A DNA stretch of 11,328 nt from JAAYKT01 sp964408955 (GCA_964408955.1 CAYPBK010000058.1:1-11328), one strand, 5' to 3'; positions 1 to 7,100 are shown, counted from the stretch's first letter. Program-made: numbers and translations. The notes: generated from the sequence alone by a model not told the origin.

Positions 1-2
1 TG

Positions 3-30
3 TGTTTTGCAATTAAAAGTATAGTATAAT
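3..30 (+). promoter_or_regulatory. Possible SigA promoter of radA
   Basis: A consensus -10 box TATAAT lies at 25-30, about 40 nt before the radA start. The best -35 match at 16 nt spacing is a weak TGTTTT at 3-8. The window starts too close to judge whether radA also belongs to an upstream operon (clpC in many Firmicutes). Confidence 0.4.
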
Positions 31-70
31 TTTATTATATAGAGTTATTAATTTTTAAGGAGGAATATTA

Positions 71-1438
71 TTGGCTAGATTAAAAACAAAATATGTTTGT
101 ACGGAATGTGGTTATGAATCCTCGAAATGGATGGGTAAGTGCCCTGAATGTAATCAATGGAATAGTTTAGTTGAGGAAATAACAACTAATAAAGCAGCAA
201 CATCGGGTCGGATAGTTCCTCCTCCTTCAAGACCGGAAAAGATAGATGGTATTTCCCTGGAAGAAGATTTTAGATTGTCAACAGAGATAAATGAATTAGA
301 CCGCGTATTAGGAGGGGGTCTTGTAAGAGGGTCAATGATTTTAGTAGGCGGAGATCCAGGCATTGGGAAATCAACACTTTTGATGCAAATATCAGAAAAC
401 ACAGCGAGAAAAGGCTTAAATGTGTTATATGTTTCAGGAGAAGAATCTGTAAAGCAAATAAAGGTAAGGGCAAAAAGAATGGGAGTGACATCAGAAAACA
501 TTTTTCTTCTTTCTGAAAATAATATGGAATATATTGAAAAATCAATATCAGATATAAACCCTGATTTGCTTATCATAGATTCAATACAGACGGTTTATAA
601 CTCTTCGGTATTATCTGCTCCAGGAAGCGTCAGCCAAGTGAGGGAGTCTACAAGTATGTTGATGCGTATAGCAAAAGGGGATAATATCACCGTTTTAATA
701 GCCGGTCATGTGACAAAAGCCGGTTCTCTTGCCGGACCGAGAGTTTTGGAACATATGGTTGATACAGTTCTTTATTTTGAAGGTGATTCCCACATGTCTT
801 ACAGAATACTAAGAGGTGTAAAAAATCGCTTTGGTTCCACAAATGAAATAGGGATTTTTGAGATGAGCGGAGAAGGCTTAAAAGAGGTATTGAATCCATC
901 AGAAATGCTTTTATCCGGAAGAATGCATGGAGCATCCGGTTCTTCCGTTATTGCATCAATTGAAGGGACAAGGCCTATGTTGGTTGAAGTACAAGCACTC
1001 CTTAGTTATACGAGTTTTGGAGTTCCCAGAAGAATGGCAACGGGGCTGGATTATAATAGGGTGGTTTTGCTCATGGCAGTACTGGAAAAAAGAATTGGAT
1101 TTCAGCTGCAAAACTATGATTCATATGTTAACGTAGTTGGGGGTATAAAGCTTAATGAGCCTGCATCGGATTTAGGTATTATAGGAGCTATTGCTTCAAA
1201 TTATAAAGATACTGAAATAGACAGCGGCTTTGTAATAATTGGTGAAGTAGGTTTAGCCGGTGAGGTCAGGGCAGTTAATTTTATTGAGAAAAGGATTAAT
1301 GAGGCACAAAAGCTAGGTTTTTCAAAATGCGTGGTGCCCTATAACAATTATAAAAACCTGAAGAACAGCAAAGGTATAAAACTTTTTGGAGTAAAAAGTG
1401 TCAAGGATATGTTGGATGTTGTTTTTGGAGGATTCTAA
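71..1438 (+). CDS. radA: DNA repair protein RadA (branch-migration helicase)
   Basis: RadA is a cytoplasmic RecA-fold ATPase that drives branch migration of recombination intermediates during DNA repair and uptake. The 455 aa product has the normal family length and full architecture. A four-cysteine zinc finger is formed by C10, C13, C24 and C27. The Walker A motif GGDPGIGKST is at 93-102, the Walker B strand LLIID at 166-170, and the RadA-specific KNRFG motif at 251-255. A Lon-protease-like C-terminal domain follows from about residue 290. The TTG start at 71 is supported by AAGGAGG at 57-63 with 7 nt spacing and by the typical N-terminus that runs straight into the zinc finger. The next gene is convergent, so disA, the usual partner immediately downstream in Bacillus, is absent here. 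Identity is very secure. Confidence 0.98.
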   Translation: MARLKTKYVCTECGYESSKWMGKCPECNQWNSLVEEITTNKAATSGRIVPPPSRPEKIDGISLEEDFRLSTEINELDRVLGGGLVRGSMILVGGDPGIGKSTLLMQISENTARKGLNVLYVSGEESVKQIKVRAKRMGVTSENIFLLSENNMEYIEKSISDINPDLLIIDSIQTVYNSSVLSAPGSVSQVRESTSMLMRIAKGDNITVLIAGHVTKAGSLAGPRVLEHMVDTVLYFEGDSHMSYRILRGVKNRFGSTNEIGIFEMSGEGLKEVLNPSEMLLSGRMHGASGSSVIASIEGTRPMLVEVQALLSYTSFGVPRRMATGLDYNRVVLLMAVLEKRIGFQLQNYDSYVNVVGGIKLNEPASDLGIIGAIASNYKDTEIDSGFVIIGEVGLAGEVRAVNFIEKRINEAQKLGFSKCVVPYNNYKNLKNSKGIKLFGVKSVKDMLDVVFGGF

Positions 1439-1474
1439 TATAATAGAAGTTGGATTTATAACCTTTAAATATAA

Positions 1475-1499
1475 AATCCTATTGGTATACAATAGGATT
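1475..1499. terminator. Bidirectional intrinsic terminator between radA and the convergent gene
   Basis: A perfect 10 bp inverted repeat, AATCCTATTG (1475-1484) and CAATAGGATT (1490-1499), encloses a 5 nt loop. On the plus strand it is followed by ATTTGTT, and on the minus strand by TTTATATTT. It sits between the stops of radA (1438) and the minus-strand gene (1505), so it can end both transcripts. The stem is not GC-rich, so its strength is uncertain. Confidence 0.8.
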
Positions 1500-1504
1500 A
1501 TTTG

Positions 1505-1903
1505 TTAAAACATATTATAAATTCCCAGAGTGTTTATTTTTTCGATTTCCTTTGATAAAACTTCTTGAAGACTGATATCTAAAACATTACAAAGAGAAGT
1601 AATATAAAACAAAGTATTACCTATCTCTTTCTCAATAACATCCTTGCAATTCTCACATAGTTTACCTTCCAAATGGGTGTTCATACATTCCTTCAGGTCT
1701 GCAATAGTTGCATCTAATGGTATACATTGTCTTTTAGCATTTACCCTTATACAGCCGCAAGTGGTGACAGATTTAGTTACCGCTCTGTTTATTCTTGTTT
1801 GCGCTTCGGATATCTTGCTTAAAATGTCCAATATACTCTTATGCCTTATCAATAATTCAGAAACATTTTTTTGAAAATCGTCACATTTTACATTATCCAC
1901 CAT
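1505..1903 (-). CDS. Conserved clostridial cysteine-rich protein (DUF1573-like annotation), function unknown
   Basis: The product is a 132 aa soluble protein with no signal peptide or membrane segment. It has eight cysteines, including a CGC motif at 49-51 and a CENC motif at 83-86, which could bind a metal or form a redox pair. The C-terminal half (about 87-122) is predicted helical. Its pattern EIGNTLFYITSLCNVLDIS resembles the acidic helix of MazG-type all-alpha NTP pyrophosphatases, but the remaining MazG motifs are not obvious. From memory, close relatives are widespread in Clostridia next to radA and carry the label DUF1573, which is only a family name. The ATG at 1901-1903 is preceded on the minus strand by AGGAG (1910-1914) with 6 nt spacing. 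The gene stands alone, transcribed towards radA from a consensus promoter, so it is probably constitutively expressed. That it is a real gene is likely; no function is assigned. Confidence 0.88.
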   Translation of the reverse strand: MVDNVKCDDFQKNVSELLIRHKSILDILSKISEAQTRINRAVTKSVTTCGCIRVNAKRQCIPLDATIADLKECMNTHLEGKLCENCKDVIEKEIGNTLFYITSLCNVLDISLQEVLSKEIEKINTLGIYNMF

Positions 1904-1948
1904 GTATCACTCCTAAGCTCTTGTATACATAAAATGTACTATAGTTCA

Positions 1949-1977
1949 ATTATAGATTTAGCTTAATTAGTTGTCAA
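1949..1977 (-). promoter_or_regulatory. Consensus SigA promoter of the minus-strand cysteine-rich gene
   Basis: Read on the minus strand, TTGACA (1972-1977) and TATAAT (1949-1954) are both perfect and separated by exactly 17 nt. Transcription would start near 1942, giving a leader of about 39 nt before the ATG at 1903. Confidence 0.88.
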
Positions 1978-1990
1978 TGCTAAATAATAA

Positions 1991-2019
1991 ATGACAAGCC
2001 TTATTATTAGTGCCATTAT
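1991..2019 (+). promoter_or_regulatory. Possible divergent promoter for the carD operon
   Basis: ATGACA (1991-1996) and CATTAT (2014-2019), 17 nt apart, match the SigA consensus 5/6 and 4/6. This is the best candidate in the 240 nt gap, but it would leave a leader of about 120 nt before carD. The rest of the gap is AT-rich and contains two direct copies of ATGTGAAT (2075-2082 and 2084-2091). Confidence 0.3.
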
Positions 2020-2143
2020 TCAACTTAAAACGACAAATAGTATCAATGTAAATAAACCACACTCTTACTAAGCGATGTGAATAATGTGAATTATATAAGA
2101 AAGTATAAAAATAATAATTGCCAAAAATATATGGAGGTAGCTT

Positions 2144-2626
2144 ATGTTTCATGTAGGTGAAAAAGTAGTATATCCCATGCATGGTGCAGGAATCATTGAG
2201 TCCATAGAAGATAAAATTATATTTGGCAGCTCGCAAAAATGTTATGTTATAAGATTGTTGATAGGGGATATCAAAGTAATTATACCTATAGAAGATGTGA
2301 GTTCAATTGATTTAAGGCATATCGGTGATAGTAATAAATATAAAGAAGCAATAAATATTCTATATGGACCTTTTATAAAAATGGAAGAAAAGTGGAATAT
2401 AAGGTATAGAGAAAATGAAAGGAGAATAAAAAAGGGAAATATACTGGAAATAGCAGAGGTTGTCAATTATCTTGCAGGAATGTATAAATTAAACAAGCTT
2501 TCTACGGGAGAGAAGAAAATGTTCTACAATGCATATCAAATTTTAATCAGTGAGTTATCCTTAATCAAAGATATTAGCATTGAAGATATGAAAAAAACTA
2601 TAGACGAAAAGTTAAATATTTGTTAA
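2144..2626 (+). CDS. CarD/CdnL-family transcription regulator
   Basis: CarD-type proteins bind the RNA polymerase beta subunit and stabilise open promoter complexes, especially at ribosomal RNA promoters. The 160 aa length fits the family. Residues 1 to about 60 form the RNA-polymerase-interacting Tudor-like domain, opening with the diagnostic FHVGEKVVYPMHGAGII. Residues about 75-158 form the helical C-terminal domain, with the family motif EKWNIRYREN and a helix rich in basic residues (RRIKKG). The start is set by GGAGG (2133-2137) 6 nt before the ATG. It leads a rightward gene set and is followed after 112 nt by the yacL-like gene, which may have its own promoter. The family assignment is secure; whether it controls rRNA synthesis in this organism is inference. 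Confidence 0.95.
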   Translation: MFHVGEKVVYPMHGAGIIESIEDKIIFGSSQKCYVIRLLIGDIKVIIPIEDVSSIDLRHIGDSNKYKEAINILYGPFIKMEEKWNIRYRENERRIKKGNILEIAEVVNYLAGMYKLNKLSTGEKKMFYNAYQILISELSLIKDISIEDMKKTIDEKLNIC

Positions 2627-2641
2627 TATTAAAAACTGGGG

Positions 2642-2670
2642 TTTTTTATTCCTAGCAATTCTGTTATAAT
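2642..2670 (+). promoter_or_regulatory. Possible extended -10 promoter before the yacL-like gene
   Basis: A perfect TATAAT (2665-2670) is preceded by TG at the extended -10 position (2662-2663). The -35 position at 17 nt spacing is a T-run (2642-2647) rather than TTGACA, so activity would rest on the extended -10 element. Confidence 0.45.
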
Positions 2671-2738
2671 AATCATGAATTTCGTTAGGTTTAAAAAAAA
2701 CAGGCTTTGGATATACTTGTATAAGGAGGTGAATAATA

Positions 2739-3857
2739 GTGTTAAAAAAAATATTAAGATGCTTTTTAACACTTTTGGGAATAGCACTGGGATCAGAAAT
2801 CGCGTATTTAATAATGAGATTTTTCAAGATTAATTATATTCTTGGTTATGAAATAACTGACTTAAGAAGGATTCTCATAATTGCATTATCCGGAATCATT
2901 ATTGGAATTATTTTTTACTTTTTATCTCCCGGGATTATAACCAAAGGTTCGCAAATAACAAATAGAGTTGAACGAATGCTGCAAAAAATACCTACAAACG
3001 AAATAATAATCGGTGCAGTAGGTTTAATCATGGGCTTGGTTATAGCCAATTTATTAAGCGGTCCTTTGAAATTAATTCCATATTTTTGGCTTGGAAGTAT
3101 AATTTCAGCTATACTATACGTATTGATGGGTTATCTGGGGATAAGTATTGCTACAAAAAAAAGGGAAGACATATTTAATACTTTTTCTCTGCTAAAAAGA
3201 GTAGGATTAAAGGATAAAGAAAAACCAACTAAAAACGAACATAGAGTTCAACCTAAGATATTAGATACCAGTGTAATAATCGACGGAAGGATAGCGGATA
3301 TAGTTAAAACGGGCTTTGTGGAAGGCCCTCTCATTATTCCTACTTTTATTTTGGAGGAATTGAGGCATATTGCAGATTCATCGGACGGTTTAAAAAGAAA
3401 CAGAGGTAGAAGAGGGCTTGACATTTTAAATAGAATACAAAACGATATGGATATTTCAGTTGAAATAATAGAAAAGGATTTCGAGGATGCTAATGAAGTA
3501 GATACAAAGCTTTTAAAAGTGGCACAGCTGCTGGATGGAATTGTTGTAACAAACGATTATAATCTTAATAAAGTAGCTGAGTTTCAAAGAGTGCCTGTGT
3601 TGAATATCAACGAACTGGCCAACGCCGTAAAACCTGTTGTTTTACCGGGTGAAGAAATGATTGTGACTGTTATTAAGGATGGTAAGGAATCCGGTCAAGG
3701 AATAGCGTATCTGGATGACGGTACAATGATTGTCGTTGATAACGGAAGAAAGTTTATCGGTGAAACAATAACCGTTATAGTCACCTCAGTGTTACAAACT
3801 GCAGCAGGCAGAATGATTTTTGCTAAACTAAAGACTGCTGCAGATAAAGTCTCATAA
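2739..3857 (+). CDS. yacL: PIN/TRAM-domain membrane protein (YacL-like)
   Basis: This is the Firmicute YacL family: a membrane-anchored PIN-fold protein, presumed RNase, with a C-terminal TRAM RNA-binding domain; its substrate is not established. The 372 aa product starts with four hydrophobic helices at about 8-28, 45-67, 88-108 and 115-138. The PIN domain covers about 172-292, with the acidic residues expected of a metal-dependent nuclease: D176 in ILDTSVIIDGR, E206/E207, D255 and D273 in TNDYN. TRAM follows at about 300-362. The GTG start is chosen because a perfect AAGGAGGTGA (2723-2732) lies 6 nt upstream. ispDF follows after 15 nt, which matches the yacL-ispD order in Bacillus and indicates cotranscription. 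Family identity is strong; biochemical role is inferred. Confidence 0.95.
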   Translation: MLKKILRCFLTLLGIALGSEIAYLIMRFFKINYILGYEITDLRRILIIALSGIIIGIIFYFLSPGIITKGSQITNRVERMLQKIPTNEIIIGAVGLIMGLVIANLLSGPLKLIPYFWLGSIISAILYVLMGYLGISIATKKREDIFNTFSLLKRVGLKDKEKPTKNEHRVQPKILDTSVIIDGRIADIVKTGFVEGPLIIPTFILEELRHIADSSDGLKRNRGRRGLDILNRIQNDMDISVEIIEKDFEDANEVDTKLLKVAQLLDGIVVTNDYNLNKVAEFQRVPVLNINELANAVKPVVLPGEEMIVTVIKDGKESGQGIAYLDDGTMIVVDNGRKFIGETITVIVTSVLQTAAGRMIFAKLKTAADKVS

Positions 3858-3872
3858 TTATGGGGTGAGGAA

Positions 3873-5057
3873 ATGAACTCAGCAATAATTTTGGCAGCGG
3901 GTAAAGGTACAAGAATGAAAGCCGGCATTAATAAACAGTATTTAAACCTCAGGGGAAAGCCCATATTGTTACACACCCTTGAGGTTTTTTTTGCATGTGA
4001 TATTATAGATGAAATAATACTTGTAATAGATCTAAAGGAAAAGGAGCTTTGTTATAATAAGATTTTATCCGTTTTAGGGAAAGGCAAGCCTATTAAAGTA
4101 GTAAGCGGAGGAAAGGAAAGACAAGAATCCGTAAGAAATGGGTTATTAGCGGCAGATTGCAAAGGGGAAACAGTAGTAGTACATGATGGAGCTAGGCCTT
4201 TTATAAATTGTGACATGATAAAAAAATGCGTTCTGGGTGCAGAAAAGTGGGGGGCTGTAACCTTAGGTGTGCCGGCCAAGGAGACTCTTAAGGTAGTTGA
4301 TGATAGTCGATACATCCAGAAAACCTTGGACAGAGAATGTACGTGGATAACACAAACTCCCCAGGCTTTTAAAAGAGAGCTTTTAATAAAGGCTCATGAG
4401 GAGGCTTTAAGCGATAATAGTAACGCAACAGATGACGCAATGCTCGTTGAACGTTTAGGACATCAGGTTAAAATGCTCCCGGGTGATTATAGCAATATTA
4501 AAATTACGACAAAGGAAGATTTAAAGATGGCAGATTCAATTCTTGCAAAAGAGGTAAAAGAACTGGATAACCTAGGAGAGAGAAGCATAAGAATAGGCAA
4601 CGGTTTTGATGTGCATCCTCTTGTTTGTGGTAGAAAACTGATTTTAGGCGGGGTAGAGATTCCTTTTGAAAAAGGACTCCAAGGGCATTCTGATGCTGAT
4701 GTTTTAATACATGCAATATTAGATTCCCTACTGGGGGCTTGGGGGAAAGGAGATATAGGCATTTGGTTTCCTCCTGATGATAGCACTTATAAAGACATAT
4801 CCAGCATTACGCTTCTTAACAGAATAAGTATAGAATTAAAAAAAGAAGGATATATAATTGGTAATATAGATAGCGTAATCGTCGCCGAAAGACCTAAGCT
4901 GGCTAGTTATATTAGTGAAATGAAAAACAATATAGTAGCATGTCTTGGAATAAAAGAAAATCAAATAAACATTAAAGCAACTACTACAGAGGGATTGGGA
5001 TATACGGGCAGAGGCGAAGGTATTTCGTCCCATGCCGTGAGCTGTATTTATAAATAG
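3873..5057 (+). CDS. ispDF: Bifunctional IspD/IspF of the MEP isoprenoid pathway
   Basis: This 394 aa fusion carries two non-consecutive enzymes of the methylerythritol phosphate pathway. IspD (about 1-225) joins MEP to CTP. Its motifs include the nucleotide-binding AAGKGTRM (8-15), VHDGARPF (103-110), QTPQ (161-164) and TDD (186-188). IspF (about 237-394) cyclises CDP-ME 2-phosphate. It has FDVHPL with D246 and H248 and the zinc ligand H280 in HSDADVLIHAILD, then the C-terminal TTEGLGYTGRGEGI signature. The IspE kinase that acts between the two steps is not in the window. In Bacillus the two are separate adjacent genes. The start follows a GGGGTGA-type site at 3862-3868 with short (4 nt) spacing. 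The gene lies 15 nt after yacL and 20 nt before a small membrane protein gene. Assignment is very secure. Confidence 0.97.
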   Translation: MNSAIILAAGKGTRMKAGINKQYLNLRGKPILLHTLEVFFACDIIDEIILVIDLKEKELCYNKILSVLGKGKPIKVVSGGKERQESVRNGLLAADCKGETVVVHDGARPFINCDMIKKCVLGAEKWGAVTLGVPAKETLKVVDDSRYIQKTLDRECTWITQTPQAFKRELLIKAHEEALSDNSNATDDAMLVERLGHQVKMLPGDYSNIKITTKEDLKMADSILAKEVKELDNLGERSIRIGNGFDVHPLVCGRKLILGGVEIPFEKGLQGHSDADVLIHAILDSLLGAWGKGDIGIWFPPDDSTYKDISSITLLNRISIELKKEGYIIGNIDSVIVAERPKLASYISEMKNNIVACLGIKENQINIKATTTEGLGYTGRGEGISSHAVSCIYK

Positions 5058-5077
5058 ACCTTAAGGACGGTGTTTAA

Positions 5078-5398
5078 ATGAAAGTCAAAGGGCTGTTTTC
5101 CGGTAAAAAAGCTACACTGATAGGTATAATAATTATTCTTTTTATGGTCTTTATAGCGAGGAATTTTACCGGGGGAAATTCTAAGATCATACCCAACAAC
5201 TTAAACTATTTGGGATTTACATATGCTTATGAAGAAACAATAAAAGCATCCCCTTTCTCCTTTGTCAAAGCAAAGACAGGAAGCAATGAAGGATTCAGGG
5301 TATTGATTTTACGTAAAGATAAGAGAATTGAATCACCTTATAATATATATGTTTATGCGGGCAAGAAGTTATACATGAAGTTCAAAAAATCCAAATGA
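5078..5398 (+). CDS. Small single-pass membrane protein, function unknown
   Basis: I do not recognise a family for this 106 aa protein. A basic N-terminus (MKVKGLFSGKK) precedes one hydrophobic segment at about 13-28, and no lipobox cysteine follows, so it is probably an N-in, C-out anchored protein. The remaining 75 or so residues are charged and aromatic (YLGFTYAYEE, YNIYVYAGKKLYMKF) and would form a small beta-rich domain outside the membrane. The ATG is preceded by AAGGACGGTG (5063-5072). It lies 20 nt after ispDF and has the same base composition as its neighbours, so it is probably the last gene of that operon. No terminator is visible between it and the cysS promoter 14 nt after its stop. 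That it is a real gene is likely from its spacing, ribosome site and coherent topology. Confidence 0.8.
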   Translation: MKVKGLFSGKKATLIGIIIILFMVFIARNFTGGNSKIIPNNLNYLGFTYAYEETIKASPFSFVKAKTGSNEGFRVLILRKDKRIESPYNIYVYAGKKLYMKFKKSK

Positions 5399-5411
5399 TA
5401 GAAAATTGTTA

Positions 5412-5441
5412 TTGACACCTTGCTGGGTTTAGACACATAAT
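5412..5441 (+). promoter_or_regulatory. SigA promoter of the cysS T-box transcript
   Basis: A perfect TTGACA (5412-5417) and CATAAT (5436-5441, 5/6) are separated by 18 nt. The start near 5448 lies about 11 nt before T-box stem I, which is the expected arrangement. Confidence 0.75.
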
Positions 5442-5458
5442 GATATAAATGATTATAT

Positions 5459-5665
5459 GATGCTGTGACCGGGAAAAGTAGATTTGCATACACCCCCAGA
5501 GAAAAACCTTCGTAGGCTGGAAAGGGTTTTGGATAGTAGCAAATCAAAATGCGCCTGCGAGCACTAACAATGAAAATTCAGTAATTGTTAGCGGTAAAAC
5601 CGTTATTTGTATAAGTATAACAAGAGTGGAACCGCGGGTATAGCCGCCTCTTTACGGGGCGGCTA
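5459..5665 (+). promoter_or_regulatory. T-box leader sensing tRNA-Cys, upstream of cysS
   Basis: T-box leaders bind a specific tRNA and sense whether it is charged. The conserved T-box AGAGTGGAACCGCGGG is at 5623-5638. Stem I can be traced. A kink-turn-like GA pair (GTGA 5465-5468, GCGAGC 5557-5562) comes first, then a specifier loop made of AAAAGTA (5474-5480) and AAAATGC (5546-5552). Above it is a perfect 7 bp stem, GATTTGC (5481-5487) with GCAAATC (5539-5545), and then a distal stem AAAACC/GGTTTT (5503-5508/5525-5530). The specifier codon is TGC (5550-5552), cysteine. The bulge TGGA (5627-5630) complements the UCCA end expected of tRNA-Cys, independently supporting cysteine. An 8 bp stem III is CTAACAAT (5564-5571)/ATTGTTAG (5584-5591). 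In the antiterminator, AAGAG (5622-5626) pairs with CTCTT (5648-5652) and GCGG (5634-5637) with CCGC (5644-5647). Uncharged tRNA-Cys should therefore raise cysS expression. Confidence 0.95.
5642..5664 (+). terminator. Competing hairpin of the cysS T-box (terminator-like, without U-run)
   Basis: AGCCGCCTC (5642-5650) pairs with GGGGCGGCT (5656-5664) around a 5 nt loop, using the same bases as the 3' side of the antiterminator, so the two folds exclude each other. What follows is AATATTAATAATGGAGG, with no run of T. It may act as a weak terminator or hinder the ribosome site that begins about 12 nt later. Confidence 0.6.
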
Positions 5666-5688
5666 ATATTAATAATGGAGGTTTAAAA

Positions 5689-7083
5689 ATGAGAGTATTT
5701 AACACTATCAACAGAAAAAAAGAAGAATTGATTCCTCTGGTTTCAGGGGAAATTAAAATGTATTCATGCGGACCTACAGTATATAATTATTTCCATATCG
5801 GTAACGCAAGACCTTTTATAATATTTGACGTATTAAGGAGATATCTGGAGTTTAAAGGTTATAAAGTAACTTTTGTTCAGAACTTTACAGATGTGGATGA
5901 TAAGATAATAAAAAGAGCCAGGGAAGAAAAAATTACGGAAAAAGAAGTAGCGGATAAGTATATAGAAGAATATTTCAAGGATGCAAAAGGATTGGGAATA
6001 AGGAAAGCAGATTACCACCCCAGAGTAACGGAAAATATACCGGAAATTATAAATCTTATAAAAGGGATAGAAAATAATGGATTGACCTATACTGTTGAAG
6101 GAAATGTTTACTTTAATACAAAAAAGTTTAAAGATTACGGTAAACTATCAAAGCAAAACATAGAAGACCTCGAAGCTGGTGCAAGAGTTGATGTAGAAGA
6201 AGGGAAAGAAAACCCCATGGACTTTGTTTTATGGAAAAACCAGAAGCCAGGGGAGCCAGCCTGGGAGAGCCCTTGGGGATTGGGAAGACCCGGATGGCAC
6301 ATCGAATGCTCTGCTATGTCAATGAAATATTTAGGCGAGACTATGGATATTCACTCCGGGGGACAGGATTTAATTTTTCCTCACCATGAAAATGAAATAG
6401 CACAAAGTGAAGGAGCTACGGGGAAACCTTTTGCCCGATATTGGATGCATAACGGCTTCATAAACATAGATAACGAAAAGATGTCGAAATCCTTAGGCAA
6501 CTTTTTTACAGTAAGAGAAATCAGTGAGCTTTACGATTTAGAAGTAGTGAGGCTTTTCATGATATCATCACATTATAGAAGCCCTATAAATTTTAGCAAG
6601 GAACAGCTTGACAGCATAAAAAACAGTCTAGAGCGGCTATACATTGCCAAAGGCAATCTTATTTACATTCTTAATAATGGAGAGGATAAAGAAATAGGCG
6701 ATGATGACAGGGCTATTAAAGAAAGGCTTTTAAAGCATAAAGATAGGTTTATTGAAGCAATGGACGATGATTTAAATACAGCCGATGCGGTATCTGCCAT
6801 TTTTGATTTGGTTAGAGACATCAATTCCTATATAACTGAGAAGTCCTCTAAATTGCTGATTGAATATGCTTATAATCTGTATATGGAATTAGCAACAGTT
6901 TTAGGCTTGCTGGGCAAAGAGGAAAAAAGCCTGGAAGAGGATATAGAAAGCCTTATAGAGGAAAGGCAAAAAGCAAGAAAGGATAAGAACTGGGAGCTAG
7001 CAGATAAAATCAGGGATGATTTGAATAACAAAGGTATCGTATTGGAAGACACTCCAACAGGTGTAAAATGGAGGAGGTCTTAA
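5689..7083 (+). CDS. cysS: Cysteinyl-tRNA synthetase
   Basis: CysS is the class I synthetase that charges tRNA-Cys with cysteine. The 464 aa length is typical. The HIGH signature is HIGN at 36-39 and KMSKS is at 264-268. The zinc site that selects cysteine is present: C27 (in YSCGPTVYNYFHIG), C207 (in WHIECSAMS), H232 and E236 (in PHHENE). The DALR-like anticodon-binding helical region follows from about 340, and the usual lysine-rich C-terminal helix at 423-447. ATG 5689 has TGGAGG at 5676-5681. The preceding T-box leader reads a cysteine codon, matching the enzyme. Bacillus has gltX-cysE-cysS in a row; here cysS stands first in its transcript. mrnC follows immediately. Identity is certain. 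Confidence 0.99.
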   Translation: MRVFNTINRKKEELIPLVSGEIKMYSCGPTVYNYFHIGNARPFIIFDVLRRYLEFKGYKVTFVQNFTDVDDKIIKRAREEKITEKEVADKYIEEYFKDAKGLGIRKADYHPRVTENIPEIINLIKGIENNGLTYTVEGNVYFNTKKFKDYGKLSKQNIEDLEAGARVDVEEGKENPMDFVLWKNQKPGEPAWESPWGLGRPGWHIECSAMSMKYLGETMDIHSGGQDLIFPHHENEIAQSEGATGKPFARYWMHNGFINIDNEKMSKSLGNFFTVREISELYDLEVVRLFMISSHYRSPINFSKEQLDSIKNSLERLYIAKGNLIYILNNGEDKEIGDDDRAIKERLLKHKDRFIEAMDDDLNTADAVSAIFDLVRDINSYITEKSSKLLIEYAYNLYMELATVLGLLGKEEKSLEEDIESLIEERQKARKDKNWELADKIRDDLNNKGIVLEDTPTGVKWRRS

Positions 7084-7100
7084 AAAGGCAAGGTGAATTA

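Noticed and set aside
2631..2647. AAAAAC-TGGG-GTTTTT stem after carD as a terminator.
   Set aside because: The stem is six mostly A-T pairs and too weak; no GC-rich stem is present. It overlaps the -35 position of a better-supported extended -10 promoter.
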